Below, piece after piece: positions 11,501 through 26,500 of a DNA stretch of 64,000 nt. The translations under genes were made by a program, and so were the position numbers. How positions within the stretch are numbered: position 1 is the stretch's first letter; every line of letters begins with the position of its first letter. The stretch covers positions 1-64,000 of the forward strand of contig JAIPMN010000615.1 in the NCBI GenBank assembly GCA_020650975.1, in the 5' to 3' direction. This DNA comes from Apostichopus californicus. Lineage: Eukaryota > Echinodermata > Holothuroidea > Aspidochirotida > Stichopodidae. The notes under the pieces were generated by a model. That model did not search any database. It saw only the letters and a list, made by a program, of their open reading frames with translations, and had not been told where the DNA came from.

Positions 11501-14500
11501 CAATGCGGTGGTAACTAACCTAATATTGCATGTTTCTCCATTTCTGGTATTTCAAAAGCTTTCTTGTATTCAGGGCAAACTTTAGCTTGCACATCCGGTG
11601 TCCAAATGGTGTTCAATGTCCTGCAAGCAGAAAAACAAGAGACAAAATCCAATTGTTAATATCATGGAGTGTCTTCCAGACTCTTTGTTGATCCGTACAC
11701 GTACTGTACTTGCCATAATGGACGACTCAGGACAGGGACAGTTTACTGTTTTAAGTGATTCAAGATCACACATTTCGGTTCAAGAGAATAGATGACCTCT
11801 CAACAATATAATCACTAGGATGTAACATTAGACAAGTAAACAGATGTACACAACTCATCATCCTGTGCACTTGACAAACCATGAAATGATGTTGATCTGC
11901 AATATAAGTTGATTGTTCTCACCAACTCAGCATCAGAGCGTGTTGTAACATCGGCATGACATGAGGAGCAGATGGATTCATCAGTATCGGTCGTCCGTCC
12001 GCCAAGCAACCTTTGACAAACCCTCCGTTTTTGGCTTCCTGTGTAGAGTTAACAGATTGCCAATGTTTAAAGAAGGAAATTAAGTGGACAACAGTGGTTA
12101 CAGACCTTGACTGACCTTTAAACCTTAACTGACCAAGTTTTGCTTTGAAATTCATTTGTTGGGGTGAACACAGTACAAATTTGATGGAGGTAGTTACTGT
12201 AGGGAATCCTTGTATACTGTGGAACTACAGTTCATTACTATGCCTAAAAGTCATACACACAGTACAATGTCCAGTGGACTGTACATTCTCACAAAAGTGC
12301 TTTACGATATCCTGACTGTTATTTTGGATAATATTATCAAAAGTGAACATCTCATCCACAGCTTTAGATAAAATTTGAAGAATAAATAATACTTCAGAGT
12401 AATAACAATAACTATGACTTGGTTTCAGTAGTGATGTTACGCTAAAGGTGGTTCAAATAATGCATGGGAAACGTTGAACGTGTGATTGCAAAGGTATGTA
12501 ACAACTTACTTGAATATTTTTGGGTACACAACTTCTCTTCATGACTGCCAGAATATGGGTCAAGCAGGTGGTAATGTGTGCTCTATTGGAACCGAGCGCC
12601 TCCTCTTGAGTAGGAGATGTTGGGAAGGCATCCAAACCAACATGATGCAGGAATGCATCAGCAGGAAATATCATTCTACAACAAATGATAAAGATGTTCC
12701 ATTATCGACAGAAATGAAAATGAATTGTATATTGAAACCGAGGGCTTCTTCTGCCCCACGGTGGATAATTAACCTTATAGACAAATAACCCGGTCATCGT
12801 TTCAATTGTGTACATGCCTGCTGTATATCTAGGTCAGGTGAATGGATGCAAGATCCTATCACACTTACACAAGTCATGTCTCTCCCTGTACCTACAAATT
12901 TAATCCATACCATCTTGCTCTGATTTTTTATGCTTCCCCTTCTGGGAGAGATTTGGTTTGACTTCATACTGTCTAGGGACCTGGATATTTAAAAAAGTTC
13001 TTCACTTAAACATTCCGAGAAATACAAGAAAAAAGATTTGACTCTATTATGGCAGAACACGGAAGTGCACTCAACTATCTCATCGCGTGTAACATCGCGC
13101 ATCAGTGTTGCTGGAATGATATCTCCCCTTTTTGTCCACAATTAATAGCAGAGATGACAACTGTTGACTTACTGTTTGGTAAAATCTGAGACCCATACAG
13201 AGGATACTGGTTCAAGGACTTCCTTGATCAAGGTGCTCTGTCTGCTGAAGTCTTTGAATTCATTACTGATCAGAATGAGAGTCTCGTAGAGATTCACCTT
13301 CTCCAGCTTAGTCAGCTGTTCGGGATCGATCATCAACTCCCTCGTCTTCATATGGATCTCATCAAAGAATGGCTGAGGGGTTTGAAAGTGAGCAATAAAA
13401 AACACAGTCTGGATTTCGTTGTAAGACTAAATAATTATAGCATCTTCACAAGAACTGCCTGGAAACATTGATGGCTTTCTTAAAAACCAATTATTTTTCT
13501 TTCTTTCAGACTCGATATTAAAATGACGTATTATGACGAATTACTAAGAGCATGTGAATGATACTTATGACGATGATAAGTAATGACATAGATATCGATG
13601 ACAGTGACCATGGCAACGGTGGCCATGGTGACAATTGAAGGCACTTACCACCATGAGTTCAGGGTGGTCTAGACACATGCGTATCAGTCCACAAATAGCA
13701 TGGCGACGAACATTTTGCACAGGTCGCGTCCTCGTCTTCTAAGGACACAGGGATGAAAGGAGAGCAGGGCATTTAGTCTAGTATGACTCATTAAGGAATA
13801 CTTTAATCTAGTATGACTCATTAAGGAATACTTGAATCTAGTATGACTCATTAAGGAATACTTGAATCTAGTATGACTCATTAAGGAATACTTGAATCTA
13901 GTATGACTCATTAAGGAATACTTGTATAAAACTATTGACGACAAGTACTCTACATAAACAAATAAACCAACATTATTTATGCTACTGTGCATACAAATTT
14001 CATTATTTAGTTTTGATCGCTTTGATCTTTGAAATGATGGGAAACTCCCATGCTTCACGCTACGCCATAGACTAACAAATAACTCCTGAAAATGATGCAT
14101 TTACCTAATAAAATGTACAAAATTTAATAATTCAATGGATAAAACAAAATCATTCACTGACCTTTGTTTGTCCTGGCAAAGAATAGACAGCTGCAGCAAA
14201 TAGCTATAATGAACAGAAGGGGGTAAAATAAATTTAAAAAATTCAAAATAAATAAATAATCATAATAATTTTAAGAACAGTACCGCATTCATCAATAATG
14301 AGAAATGGAAGTGTTCAGTGATCAAGTGTTCCATTTAGAGGGCAATGAAGAGTCTTCTCAACTGAGATTTCGGAAATACTTCATGCTTAACTGTGAATTC
14401 AGCAAACTTACAATAAGTTTGGGATTACATTTTGGCATGGCTGATGAGAAAACAAGAGTGCAAGAATGTTACTAGTTTCAGGTGGTTACGTAGATCGGAA

Positions 14501-17500
14501 TGGGTATGTGTAGTTGACAGGTAAAAGAGGATTGACGTAAATCCAGCAGGTCAAACATGTGTAGAAGGATACTTCTTTTGAATAGATACAAACCTTATCA
14601 AGGACTTTCTTGACATGTTGTATGTCTTCCTTCAGAGATGGAAAGAGAGCGGACACACACGTAAGCACACAGGAGAGTATCAAAGGATCCTAAAGAACAA
14701 AGAAAACAGTCTTAATGTGTGTCTGTATGTTACTATGGTAACAAAAGGCTAAGGGATGTAAAGAGAGCTGACACACAGGAGAGTATCAAAGGATCCTAAA
14801 GAACAAAGAAAACTGTCTTAATGTGTGTCTGTATGTTACTATGGTAACTAATGGTTAAGGGATGTAAAGCGAGCAGACACACACGTAAGCACACAGGAGA
14901 GTATCAAAGGATCCTAAAGAACAAAGAAAACAGTCTTAATGTGTGTCTGTATGTTACTATGGTAACAAAAGGCTAAGGGATGTAAAGAGAGCTGACACAC
15001 AGGAGAGTATCAATGGATCCTAAAGAACAAAGAAAACAGTCTTAATGTGTGTCTGTATGTTACTATGGTAACAAAAGGCTAAGGGATGTAAAGAGAGCTG
15101 ACACACAGGAGAGTATCAAAGGATCCTAAAGAACAAAGAAAACAGTCGTAATGTGTGTCTGTATGTTACTATGGTAACAAAAGGCTAAGGGATGTAAAGA
15201 GAGCTGACACACAGGAGAGTATCAAAGGATCCTAAAGAACAAAAAAAAAACAATCTTATTTTGTAGATAAGTTACAATGATAACTAGTAACAATTAGATA
15301 CACTAGAAAAATGTGATGTCAAACAAGAAATTTTAAGCAGTAGGAATTTCCATTAAGAAGTATGTGTTCTAACTGACAGTGTTAAGTATATTTGATGCTG
15401 TCTTAGCAGTTAGGTCAGTTGATTAACATGATCAATGTGCCAGGGAAGAAAGATGACTGCCCCTAATAGCAAATAAACTGGATGTCCCAGACAACTTAAC
15501 AGGGTAGGTTGACAAAAATTATTTGGAAGTTTTAAGGACTTGCATACCAGTAAAAAGCTGAATATTTGGATTGAAGAGAAAACAAGAAATCTTAATGTAA
15601 TGGCATTATTAAATTTCATGATCTGATGCTTCTAAAACTATTTACTTAACCATGCTCACTTTAATGTCTGCATCCAAGGCACTGTGGAGGAGTTTCAATG
15701 CTTTACGGTTTAGACTGTCGTCAATCACCAGTACCTTCATCATCACGCTGTCCATGAAAGAGGTAAGGGCATCCCATTGGTGCCAAGAAGGGCTGTGATG
15801 GGTACACATGGTGGCACCTGCAATAGATAGCAACAGAACCATGTTAGGTCTAGGTAGCAACTCTATCGTCAGGATTAGATATTAACAATTGTCCATATGC
15901 CCAGGGGCAACCGACCCTTATAGAATTTCGGCCTGTGGTACAATCTTTCGTTTGTACATCCGAGACAAGCAGGCAATGGATGGAAATGCAGTTCTCATCC
16001 TAAAACTGGGTTACAATAAGACTGCCCATCACCTCACAGGTCATACGATCACACCAAGTCTGAAGCACATGAGCTTTGCAGTGTACGTGGAATATACGAC
16101 ACACCTTCTTGCCCCGATGACCGTTAACATTTTACTTTAACCTGAGACTGTCTGAACACCTAAAGCCTTTATTTCCTGTATGGATATGACACAGCCTCTT
16201 TGACAATTTTTGCATATGCATGATAGCCACTTGAACAGTTGACATATGACCATCTGAATCATACGCTAAGTTTGAAGAACATCGACTGTAAGGTTACAGT
16301 TTGGGGCACACTTTTTCTTAGTTCCAAAACACACATATAGACACGACAGCACACATTTCTCGTTGACAACAACCTGGATCGGACAAGTTCACCCATGTTC
16401 TAATGTTAACCTTAGTACATGCAGTAACCTCCAAGTTTTTTCAGTTCAGTCTCATTTTAGGTACCTTTCCTTCAACGAATCATCAACGGAAGCACATGAC
16501 CTCATCCATCATAAATGGAGATGCTACTTTTGGGATACAAATTGTCTGCGTTAAATTCACACAGACTATATTTTAGTACAAAAATATGTCAAAATATTGA
16601 CGGGATAAGTAAACAATTTAAGGAAAGAGAAGGCCGCAGATTTTTTAAGATCGAAATATAATTTACCCTCTTCTAGTTCTAAGGGTGCCAGCAGGAGCTG
16701 AAGTAACCATTCACCGGCAGCATCGAAAGCCAAGGATGGATTATGAGTAGCAATCTTACGAATGATGTCCACCTGGTGAGATCTGTGGACTTTATTGAAA
16801 AACATCAAACTGTCAAAATGATGTAGCTGATTTTTTCCCCACCCAACATATTGAGATGAAAATGTTTCATGATTTACATAATAAGAAAGTAACACAAGAC
16901 ACATCGTTAACATTCCAGAAAGCTCTATACCCTCGGAAACTATGGTTGCAGTTTCTAGATTGGATTCGACGGGACATTTCGGCACAGTCGTGGTCCAAAA
17001 TAAGTTGGAGTCGCGGTTATAGCACAGAGACTGGAAAATACATAGGACTGGAAAATCAACAAGCTTGTTTCTTTTTAAAAAACATGATTAATCATGGCAA
17101 CATTTTGTAAAATAATTGGCTTTGGTGAAATATATGACACAGATTGATATTTTATTCTGACAGTGATCTTTCTACACAGTCAGCCACCACATAAATGCTA
17201 ATACACTGTATTTTCTGCCAAAGATGCATCTTTTATGTTTAAAATTTGAACAGTTCTTGATTAAATATGTTATACTTTTCCAAAATTCCTTGAAGTCTAA
17301 GAAAGGTTTTTGCATTCAGGTTATACCAAAGATTTGAAGAATACTATATTTCACAGAAAGTGAACAAACACATACACTGCTTGGTGTTACTGTCACTTTT
17401 GATAGCATATCCTGCTGAAATTCCCCCAGAGGTCTATGTGAACAATTACATGACATAATCGTTTGTGATATCACATACGGACAACAACCGTGGTCATCAA

Positions 17501-20500
17501 GAGACAGACGAGATGGAAGACTTCCTATGTTATTGTAACACAACATATTGACAAATTTTGGTCAAGATGCAATGTTTTCAGCTTAAGATATTACTTTTTA
17601 TAAACACTTAGATATAAACAAATAAGATACTCATGTCACACATAAACAAAAAAATTGAGGGTACGTACTGGCAAAAAATTGCAAGAATTCATCATCATTG
17701 TCAAAGTCCATCTTGGAGAAATGGCAAGAAGGGTGATCATTCCTAGATGGCATTCCAACCTACGGAGAGACATTAATTCTCTCGTCAAATTTTTGTCCAT
17801 GTTTCTTCTCTATCTATCAAATAAGTCATTATGTAAATGTGGAATTATACACATGAACAAACCTGAAAACAATATTAAACATGATGTCCAAGCTTGTAGA
17901 TGTGTTTGGTTAATGTTACACTGAATTTTGTTATCAAAGTATTGGTAGAGAGGGCACTGATTATGCTGCTGACTGCAGGCCAGAAGATGGAGCCTAAGTC
18001 ATCACCGAGTCACACCGCCCTTTGTGTATATATATTGCAAGATTCATACCGTAATATTCCTGCTGTAGTTTGCATCAGTGCATGAAAAGGATATTCTGGT
18101 GGAAATTAAGATAAATCTTACATTGAAGAGAAAATACTACACACTGCTAGTTGAACCCCTATCTCAACATTTTATATGTAAACTTTTTTTACTGGCTAAA
18201 TGCTCCTACTACTCCAGGAACTTGTAACACAGTCGGGGATCTGTGTGGTCATCTGGGCAAATACTCTTCCAATGGTGTACTTAGGCTATTATAAATCTTT
18301 TTGTTGATTTATCCTTGAAACTTGATTCATTTAGTTGCCTAGTTTGCTTAGCTGTTAATGTTCTCTTTTTTGTAGAATATTATTTTCCTCTGTGGATAAA
18401 TTATTGAAATATATATTAAGAAAACCAGAGACATTTTCAGCAGAAGTGCTGTCATGACATCATTCATTCTGGTGTTGTCAGATACATTTACAAAATATAT
18501 CACAACATTTGACAAATTTATAACTTTGTGATACAATATATACTATGTGGAGGTCGTTTTTTTGCAATCAACGTTAGCCACTATAGGACCAGGACAGACA
18601 TTGTTTTAATATCACTGCAGGTACATTTCTCTTGTTGATGTTGTTTTGTTTTTATTGTTCTTCTTGTTTTGTTTGTTCCAAAATAAAAAAAAAATAAAAA
18701 ATTACATTAAGTGCACCAGGGTTTGTATCACTTAAATAATAATTTTTTGGAACTTCTTTCAGGTAAAAATGGTGATTCTTACTGCTACAGAATCATCCAT
18801 CTATATTTTAATGACATTATCAATCAGCCTTCATAAACCAATTTTGGTGATACATTTCTCTGTAAAGAAAATCTTGAGTAGTAAGTTCCTTTGCAAAGTA
18901 AACCTCATCATATGCTCTGCTAAACTTATTGGACATAATTACTTGTTAAAATGTATTCAATTTTTTGTAGCAAAACTTACCTTTTGAAGAGTTTTCGTGA
19001 ATACTTGAAGTAAGACAGGTTCAATATCAGAGAGAGCCTGATGTTTAGAGAAATGTTGATGCCTTAGTAGCGAGAGCCATGTGGTCAGAGTCATGTGACA
19101 AACATGGACACTGTGATGACTGGTAAAAGCCCAAAGGGTTTGCAAACATTGGTTAAGATTAGCTGGCACTTGAAAACCTGCTACATTTGAACCCTGTCAA
19201 AACAAAAATGAGGTTAATACATTACTATATTCCTAAATTAATTAATTACTTGGGGACTGAAGTGTTAATGCAAATTGTTTAACATGTAGCAAACCGACTA
19301 AGATAACAGAAACGATATTCACTTGTCAAACACAAAAGAAGACCATGGGCAAGAGGTATGAATGGTTACAATGGTAACAGGAGAAATGGATTTTCTGAAA
19401 AATTACTCTTCCAGATATCACTACTGCATTTCATATCACATTGCAAGGGTGGGGTTACATAAGTACCTCTCAAGATGGTGCTATGGCTATGGGAACTAAA
19501 TCTTGTAAATTGCAATATATCTATTGCAGGGCTTGTCTTTTGCCTACAGCCCATTTTCACCAACTGTACAGAAATATGCTATACATCGTAGCTTTAAGTT
19601 AACCTGTATCTCCAATATAGGCTTTCTTGAGCCAACCTTTGAAATAACTCCTCCATACAGTATAGGCTGACTTGAGCTAACCTATAAGCTGTACTAATAC
19701 AACTACAATGCCATATGTGTAGCAAGGGTTTCTAAATGGGTTGGGAGGGGGAGGGGTGGGGATGGGAAATGGTGGATGTGGGGAGGTAGAACATGGTGGA
19801 CAACTTAAAGTGCAATACTGCAGTTGTATCAGTGGTGTAGTAGGAAAAAAATGTGAAGCATCAGTGAAATAAAGGTCCATGTGCAGTAACTGGCATGTTA
19901 TAAGTTGTCGATGAAACGTTGAAAGTAGCTTTCCACAGTATATTATACTACTCTATACAGTATAATATACTACACTATACAGTGTAATATACAGTGTAAT
20001 ATACAGTATAATACAGAGAATATTATACTATACTATACAGTATAATATACTACACTATAAAGTGAACTATACATTGTAATATACAGTATAATATAGAAAA
20101 TATTATACTACACTATACATTATAATATACTACAATATACAGTGAACTATACATTGTAATATACAGTATAATATAGAGAATATTATACTACTCTATACAG
20201 TATAATATACTACACTATACAGTGAACTATACAGTGTAATATACAGTATAAAAATAGAGAATAATATGCTATACGATACAGTATAATATACTTCACTATA
20301 CAGTGTAATAAACAGCATACTATGTTACACTATACACCAAACAGTATATTATAATAATCTTAATCCACTCCTACTAAGAATGGATTTTACTACTCACCCA
20401 AATAGCACAGAGTTGGCTCATTAACCCTGTCATAACTTGGCACAACAGTTTCAGGAACACATAGCTGGCCTCATCTGCTTCAGGTCTGGAAACTAATCTA

Positions 20501-23500
20501 AAGAGGATGAACATGAATATCAAGAATTACAACTATACAAAATATTATCTAAATAGCAGGAAGGGGAGGGATATTGGCAGTCTGCACTTGTAATACCTAA
20601 TGCACTTTACAAGAATGTTTCTGTCTCAGCATTTGCTTTGAAGAGTTGTGTCACTTTAAACCAACAGGTATTATATTTAGGTACTTATATTTAGGTATTT
20701 ATATTTAGGTAAAAAGAACCCTGACCTTCCATTATCAGTACTTGTGTAAATAAATCATTGACTTGGACAAGTTTCCAGTATTGCTAAAAATCACTCAGAC
20801 CATTAAAGGGTGTGAAGACTCGCGCATAAAGAAACGTCTAATGCCGGTAATCTGACCAAGTATCGACTGAGGTGTAACAGAAGTGTTAGACACCACAATC
20901 GATCCCAGAAAATACACACACAGCTCGCTACCGTCGGTAATTAGACACTAGTGTACAGTCAGTACATACAGCTGCGGTCAATACCCACAGCACAGTGTAT
21001 AAACGATACAGCGATGGACATCTCAGATAAAGATAACAAGGTATCACGTTTCATTACCGTCTGCATTTTGTAGCGACACAAACAAAACCTCACTTGCAAG
21101 CAACAGAAAGTTAACTCTTTCAGATGGCCGCACGCGGTTTGGGGCGAGTCTTCAATGCCTTTAAAATACTTACTCGGCAGCCTCAAAGATACGAGAGACA
21201 GCATCTTCGCTCAACAAGATGAGGAGAGGTACCCTGTCTTCTAGCTTACCCTGTAACAAGAAATAATTAAGAGAATGGCATTGACATCTACAGGAGAATC
21301 TAACCAATCAGACGTACTTGATATTTTACCGGGAGTCCATTATATGCTGTTGTCAAAGGTTAGATATTGCTGTGCTTTGTCAAGCTGGAATCTAAAGCTT
21401 TGGTATTTCATTATTATCTTAAAAACACAAGCAAGGAAACAAACTGCATTTTACCAGTAGTAACTGGCAGTACACAAATAATTCACCTCGAAATCTCTTC
21501 TCAAATGTACATGAAATGTACTGATTGATAGAGCAACTGAGGAAAACATGTCTTAAAGTCATGTACAGTACCAGAACATCAGAAATGAGTTCCAGATAAC
21601 TTGACCATTACAAAGGTTATATAAGCTTCATTGTTGGAGTTATCAGTTTACAAAGATTTCAGACTGACTTCAGCCGACCTCAAATGACATTTGACCTCCA
21701 CAGAAAACAATATGGTTCTTCTACTCAATAAGGTGCATACATGTCCTACATATGAAGTTCATCAAACCTCTGCTTTGAGAGTTAATATCGTTCACAAGGT
21801 TTTCCGACCTGGGTGGACCTCAAATGATGTTTGACCTCCACAGAAATGCAATGAGTTTCTTCACTAAATGTGGTGCATCCAAATATATAGTTCACCCACC
21901 ATATAGTTTTGGATTTTAATGTTTACAATCGAAGGCATCACACACACATAAACGCACACAAACACACATGCCATCACCATAGCATAGATTGTTTTGATAT
22001 CTGGCTTTTTTGAAAAATTCTACCACAAATGCAGAAATGGGAACCTTTTCAAAGTCCTGTCACAGTAAAAACTTTGTGCTGTCCACTACAGCAGCAAACT
22101 ACATCAAAAGATAGGAAACTTGATTATTACAATTTGTTCATGCTACAACTTCCGATCTTCGCATAGCAAAGTACTCCAGGGTTTATTTATGGAATTGTGT
22201 GTTTGTCTAGGATAATGATTATTTGGCCTAAAATAAGAATAATTATAAACAATGTCATCTACACCTGCATTTCAAAACTCCTTGCCAAAAGACTGCAAGT
22301 GTATTCAAAATCATAAATAAATAAACAAATAAACTAATAAGAACCAACACCAACCTTCCAGCTGACAATTAGCTGTAAACACTCTGCAGTCCTTAGTCTC
22401 AATTGTGGTTCTGCTAATAGTAGGTACAGCATACACAGAAGTGAGTTGTTATCACTAAATATATGCTGACTGGGAGCCCACTCCACGAAGCAGGACAACG
22501 TCAGTAACACTTTATCTGCAACTTTGCAAGCAGCCTGAGCCTGGAAACATAAAAATAGAAAAATCTCAATTGAGAGAGGGCAGCATATTTATTTAAATTA
22601 AAAGTGTACATTGAAAATGTTAACTGAGTACTGTGCTAAAAAGCAGATGGTTAAATTAATAAATAATATTTAAATCACAAACAACATTTCACAAACAGTG
22701 AGATACATTGTATGAAGTTTTGCCTTCTGAGGTTCTAATCAGCTCAATTTCCCAGAGTGCATTTAATAAACTACTGACAAAATAGAATCTTAACAAACAA
22801 CAAAATTCCACACCGTTGAAAACCCTACCTGAGAAAGGTTTCCTTCTTCTTTCTGGAGAATAAAATAAGGAAATAACTATGAATTATCTTTTCAATATTA
22901 AAACAAATATGCTCCATTTTTTTAATATAAAAATGAAGAATTTTGTGCATGGTCACCAGTCAGTTGCATCACCCAATTCTATTCCTGAAGAAAGGTCTAA
23001 AAGAGCTTAATGAGATACTTAATGATTACCATCCAAGGAGCCCTACTTGCCATTACTATTTAATATTTTCCTTGTGTATTTGGCTCAATTATGTTTTACC
23101 TTCTCTTCATGCTACCAATTTCAAATGTAATCAATGAAACTTATCCTAAAATTACAGCTCTGTTGGTTACAATTTCCAAGAACCATCTTGTACTTTAGAA
23201 AAAATGCTTCAGCCAGGTTTGAGTAACTCCTGGTTTGATCAGATCATGGGGAGCACAAGTCAGGGAAAACAATACTCTAGTGATTAAACTGATATTTATT
23301 AAAGCGAAGTTAAAGTCAACCATGTCTAATCATCTTTAACCTTTTCTTAGTACTTAATGAAATTTTAAAAGCTGTGAATTTTATTGGCTGAGAATCATTA
23401 AACACTTAAATCAGTTGACAAAATAAATTAAAAAAACAAAAAACTTTAGTTTCCTCATTCTTTGCCAAAGGGCTAATTCATGTGGAAATGAAGTACCTCA

Positions 23501-26500
23501 TCATTACAATGTGATTGTAGGAAACCTGTCAAATCCTAAAAAGATGATTTATGCCGACGTGATATGAATAGGTTTGTACATCCTTATAATGGCATGCATA
23601 ATACAGCTATAAAACAAATACAGAGGTACCTCAATAGATTAAATTCGTAACATATTAACAAACAGTACTAGTCAGACATCATATACTTTTAACTCCAAGT
23701 ATCTTGACAATGTGAATATTACCCCCCCCCCCCTCCTTCACTCCACCCAACAAGGTTAAAATATAACTATACCTTCAACTTCATCTTTTCTGTATAATGC
23801 TTTAATAATTCTTTCATGAAGTTCAGGAGGCTTTCCATTTCGGAATTAACAGCCTGAAGGATTTCTCTCCTCCTCTGAATCTGTGATATATTCTGGAAAG
23901 CGATCACATCTTCAACTAAACGCAGTAAAATCAACATCACAAGTTCACTTTGGGTCTCCTGTGAGAGAAACAAAATGAATATAACATATCATATCTGTAT
24001 ACATCAGGACAAAGAAGAGACCGGAGAGGTGGCTACAAAGATCATCAAGTTCTCCAAGGGGAATAGTAGAATGGAATAAATGCTTTCTTAAGAAAGCTTT
24101 CCCTGTACATTCTCTTAGAATATTTTACTATCAAAAACAAAACAAAAAACAGGAAAACAAAACGTTAACATGCAAAAACATATTCATAGTGTGGTAAGCC
24201 ATAAATGTTAATATTCATGAACTGGTGCACACCAAAATGAAGAGGGAGTATCTACAGTATTGACTCTGTGGCAACATATAAAGAAAGGTACCAGGAATCA
24301 GTTATCATGTTGATAAAGTATATTATGTGACATAGTATAAAAACAGTTACATGCATGAATATTTATGAGGTCACATTTTATGACCTCATAAGCATGTATC
24401 TATCTATATGCTAACATTGAATTATCCAAGTACATAATTATGGCTGATTTAAATGTACTATTTCAGAGATATCTGATGAAGAATTTTATGCTCACTGATT
24501 AACATTTATGATATGCACACAAAAGCAACTTGGTTGATTGTATCATTGTGAATGTAGTGTGACAAACCAATTATGCCAGGAATGAAAACCATGGTACATT
24601 TGGTTCTTGTCTTGTATTTAAAAACCATTCTTGCAATTTGATGATATTAATGACGTAAAGTTGGAGACGTCATGAAAATGTGCTTATTACACATGTATCA
24701 ACATCACCATACCAGTTTGAACCAAATTTTACCTTATACTCCACCCATTTATTAATATTCATGGAGGGAACCAAACACAATCTATTTATCACAGGGAATC
24801 TACCTCCCAAGTATGACATTGTTTTTTTGGTAGTTACATCACCATAACAAGTATCAGACAAACAGTTGCAGAGATATTGACCATATGTTATGGTAAGCCC
24901 TGCCCACTCATTAATATTCATGAGAGAACAAAAAATACAATAGGGCACATCTAAACATCATGGGGCATCTACCTACCAAGTATGACATTGATTCAAGTTG
25001 TGGTTGTTAAGATACCGTGTTTACAAGCTAGCCGTCACATACATACATACACACACGCATACACCAGCACGCTTGCTGGCATCTTAACCAAAATGCATTT
25101 CTAACCAGATACAGTCCTACATAAAAAATTCGAGAGCTAACATTAATTGATAGGATACATTATATGAAACATAATAAGTATGAGACCATCATACGCCACT
25201 CTTACTGTACCCCTTGCTTGCACAATTCATGTAGCTCGTTCATAAACGAAGGCCATTGTTGAGGCCACTCTCTCTTCACCATTTCTACGACGATCTTGGC
25301 AAGGCCATCCTTGATGTACGTTTCTTCTTCCAGTATACTATTTGTGCCCTGGTGCAAGAAAAGAGGTCAATTGTGATGTTATTTTTAAGCAGTCTTCATC
25401 ATTATCATGACTAAATCGTAAATTTGTGTGAGATCTGTAGGAGAGTACACTAGGCTTATATGACTTTAGTGTCAACTGTCTAACTAGTTGACTTAAATCC
25501 ACATCAGTTATCGCACGCTACTGTTCAGTTAATGGATACAACCAATGTCAAACCCAATGTTTATCACAGATCAGTTTTAGAGAACTAGATTGATACTTGC
25601 ATGCTGAATCATACTGACATCGTTCATCTCCACATAAAGAGATAATTCTACAGTTAAACAGATTAAATAGCTCACCATCAATGTAGTTCAAATGAATTTT
25701 ATGCACAAAGGAAAATGGTTTCCTTACTTTTGAACATGACCCAGGTGACTAATAGTCTTTGCACCACTAATGGGTTACACACTTAATAAAAACCATTACA
25801 TAGTATTCATGTATACAGGGATGTGCCCACGCTGGGCGGCCCTGCCCATCACTAAATATTACCACCCAGCACTGTCTTAAACATCGTGAATCCTGCCCAG
25901 CACTATTTTTATCTATAATCCCGACATTCCTAACAACATATTCAACATAAATTGAATAAAAAATTAAAAAATGTAAATTGTTAGCAAAATTAGTACTTGT
26001 GTATGTGCTTCAAAAGCTACACAAGTGCCAGCATTTGGCATTTGAGCACCTTCAAAATTCGAAACCACACCCCCTCCCCCTTAGACCCCTCCCCCAGGAC
26101 GGCGATCAGTATACCCGGCACTCAGGAAATCCTGGGCATATCCCTGTGTATACCAGTTACAGGAATTATCCTGTTTTGGTTTTTACTTGTGAACGGAAGC
26201 TTGTTAGCTCCATCCAACATCTTGGTACAGAAAAGTTTCAAAACGTTTTGAGTACGGCACTGCTTTGACTTGAAATGACCCCTTCGTCTCATGTTCATTT
26301 TATTAAACAAATCAACCATGTGCCATGAGCAAATAGTGTACATCATCCAGTGAGATAAAACCTTTCAACTACTGCTGCGCCTGACAGATAAATCAATCAA
26401 TTGGTATAGGATAAGGTCCACGTGTCAACTGATCAACAAATCGTTTCTGTCTAAGACTTCCTCTAAAAAATATCTTAAATCTAGACGAAACCTGGCTCAA

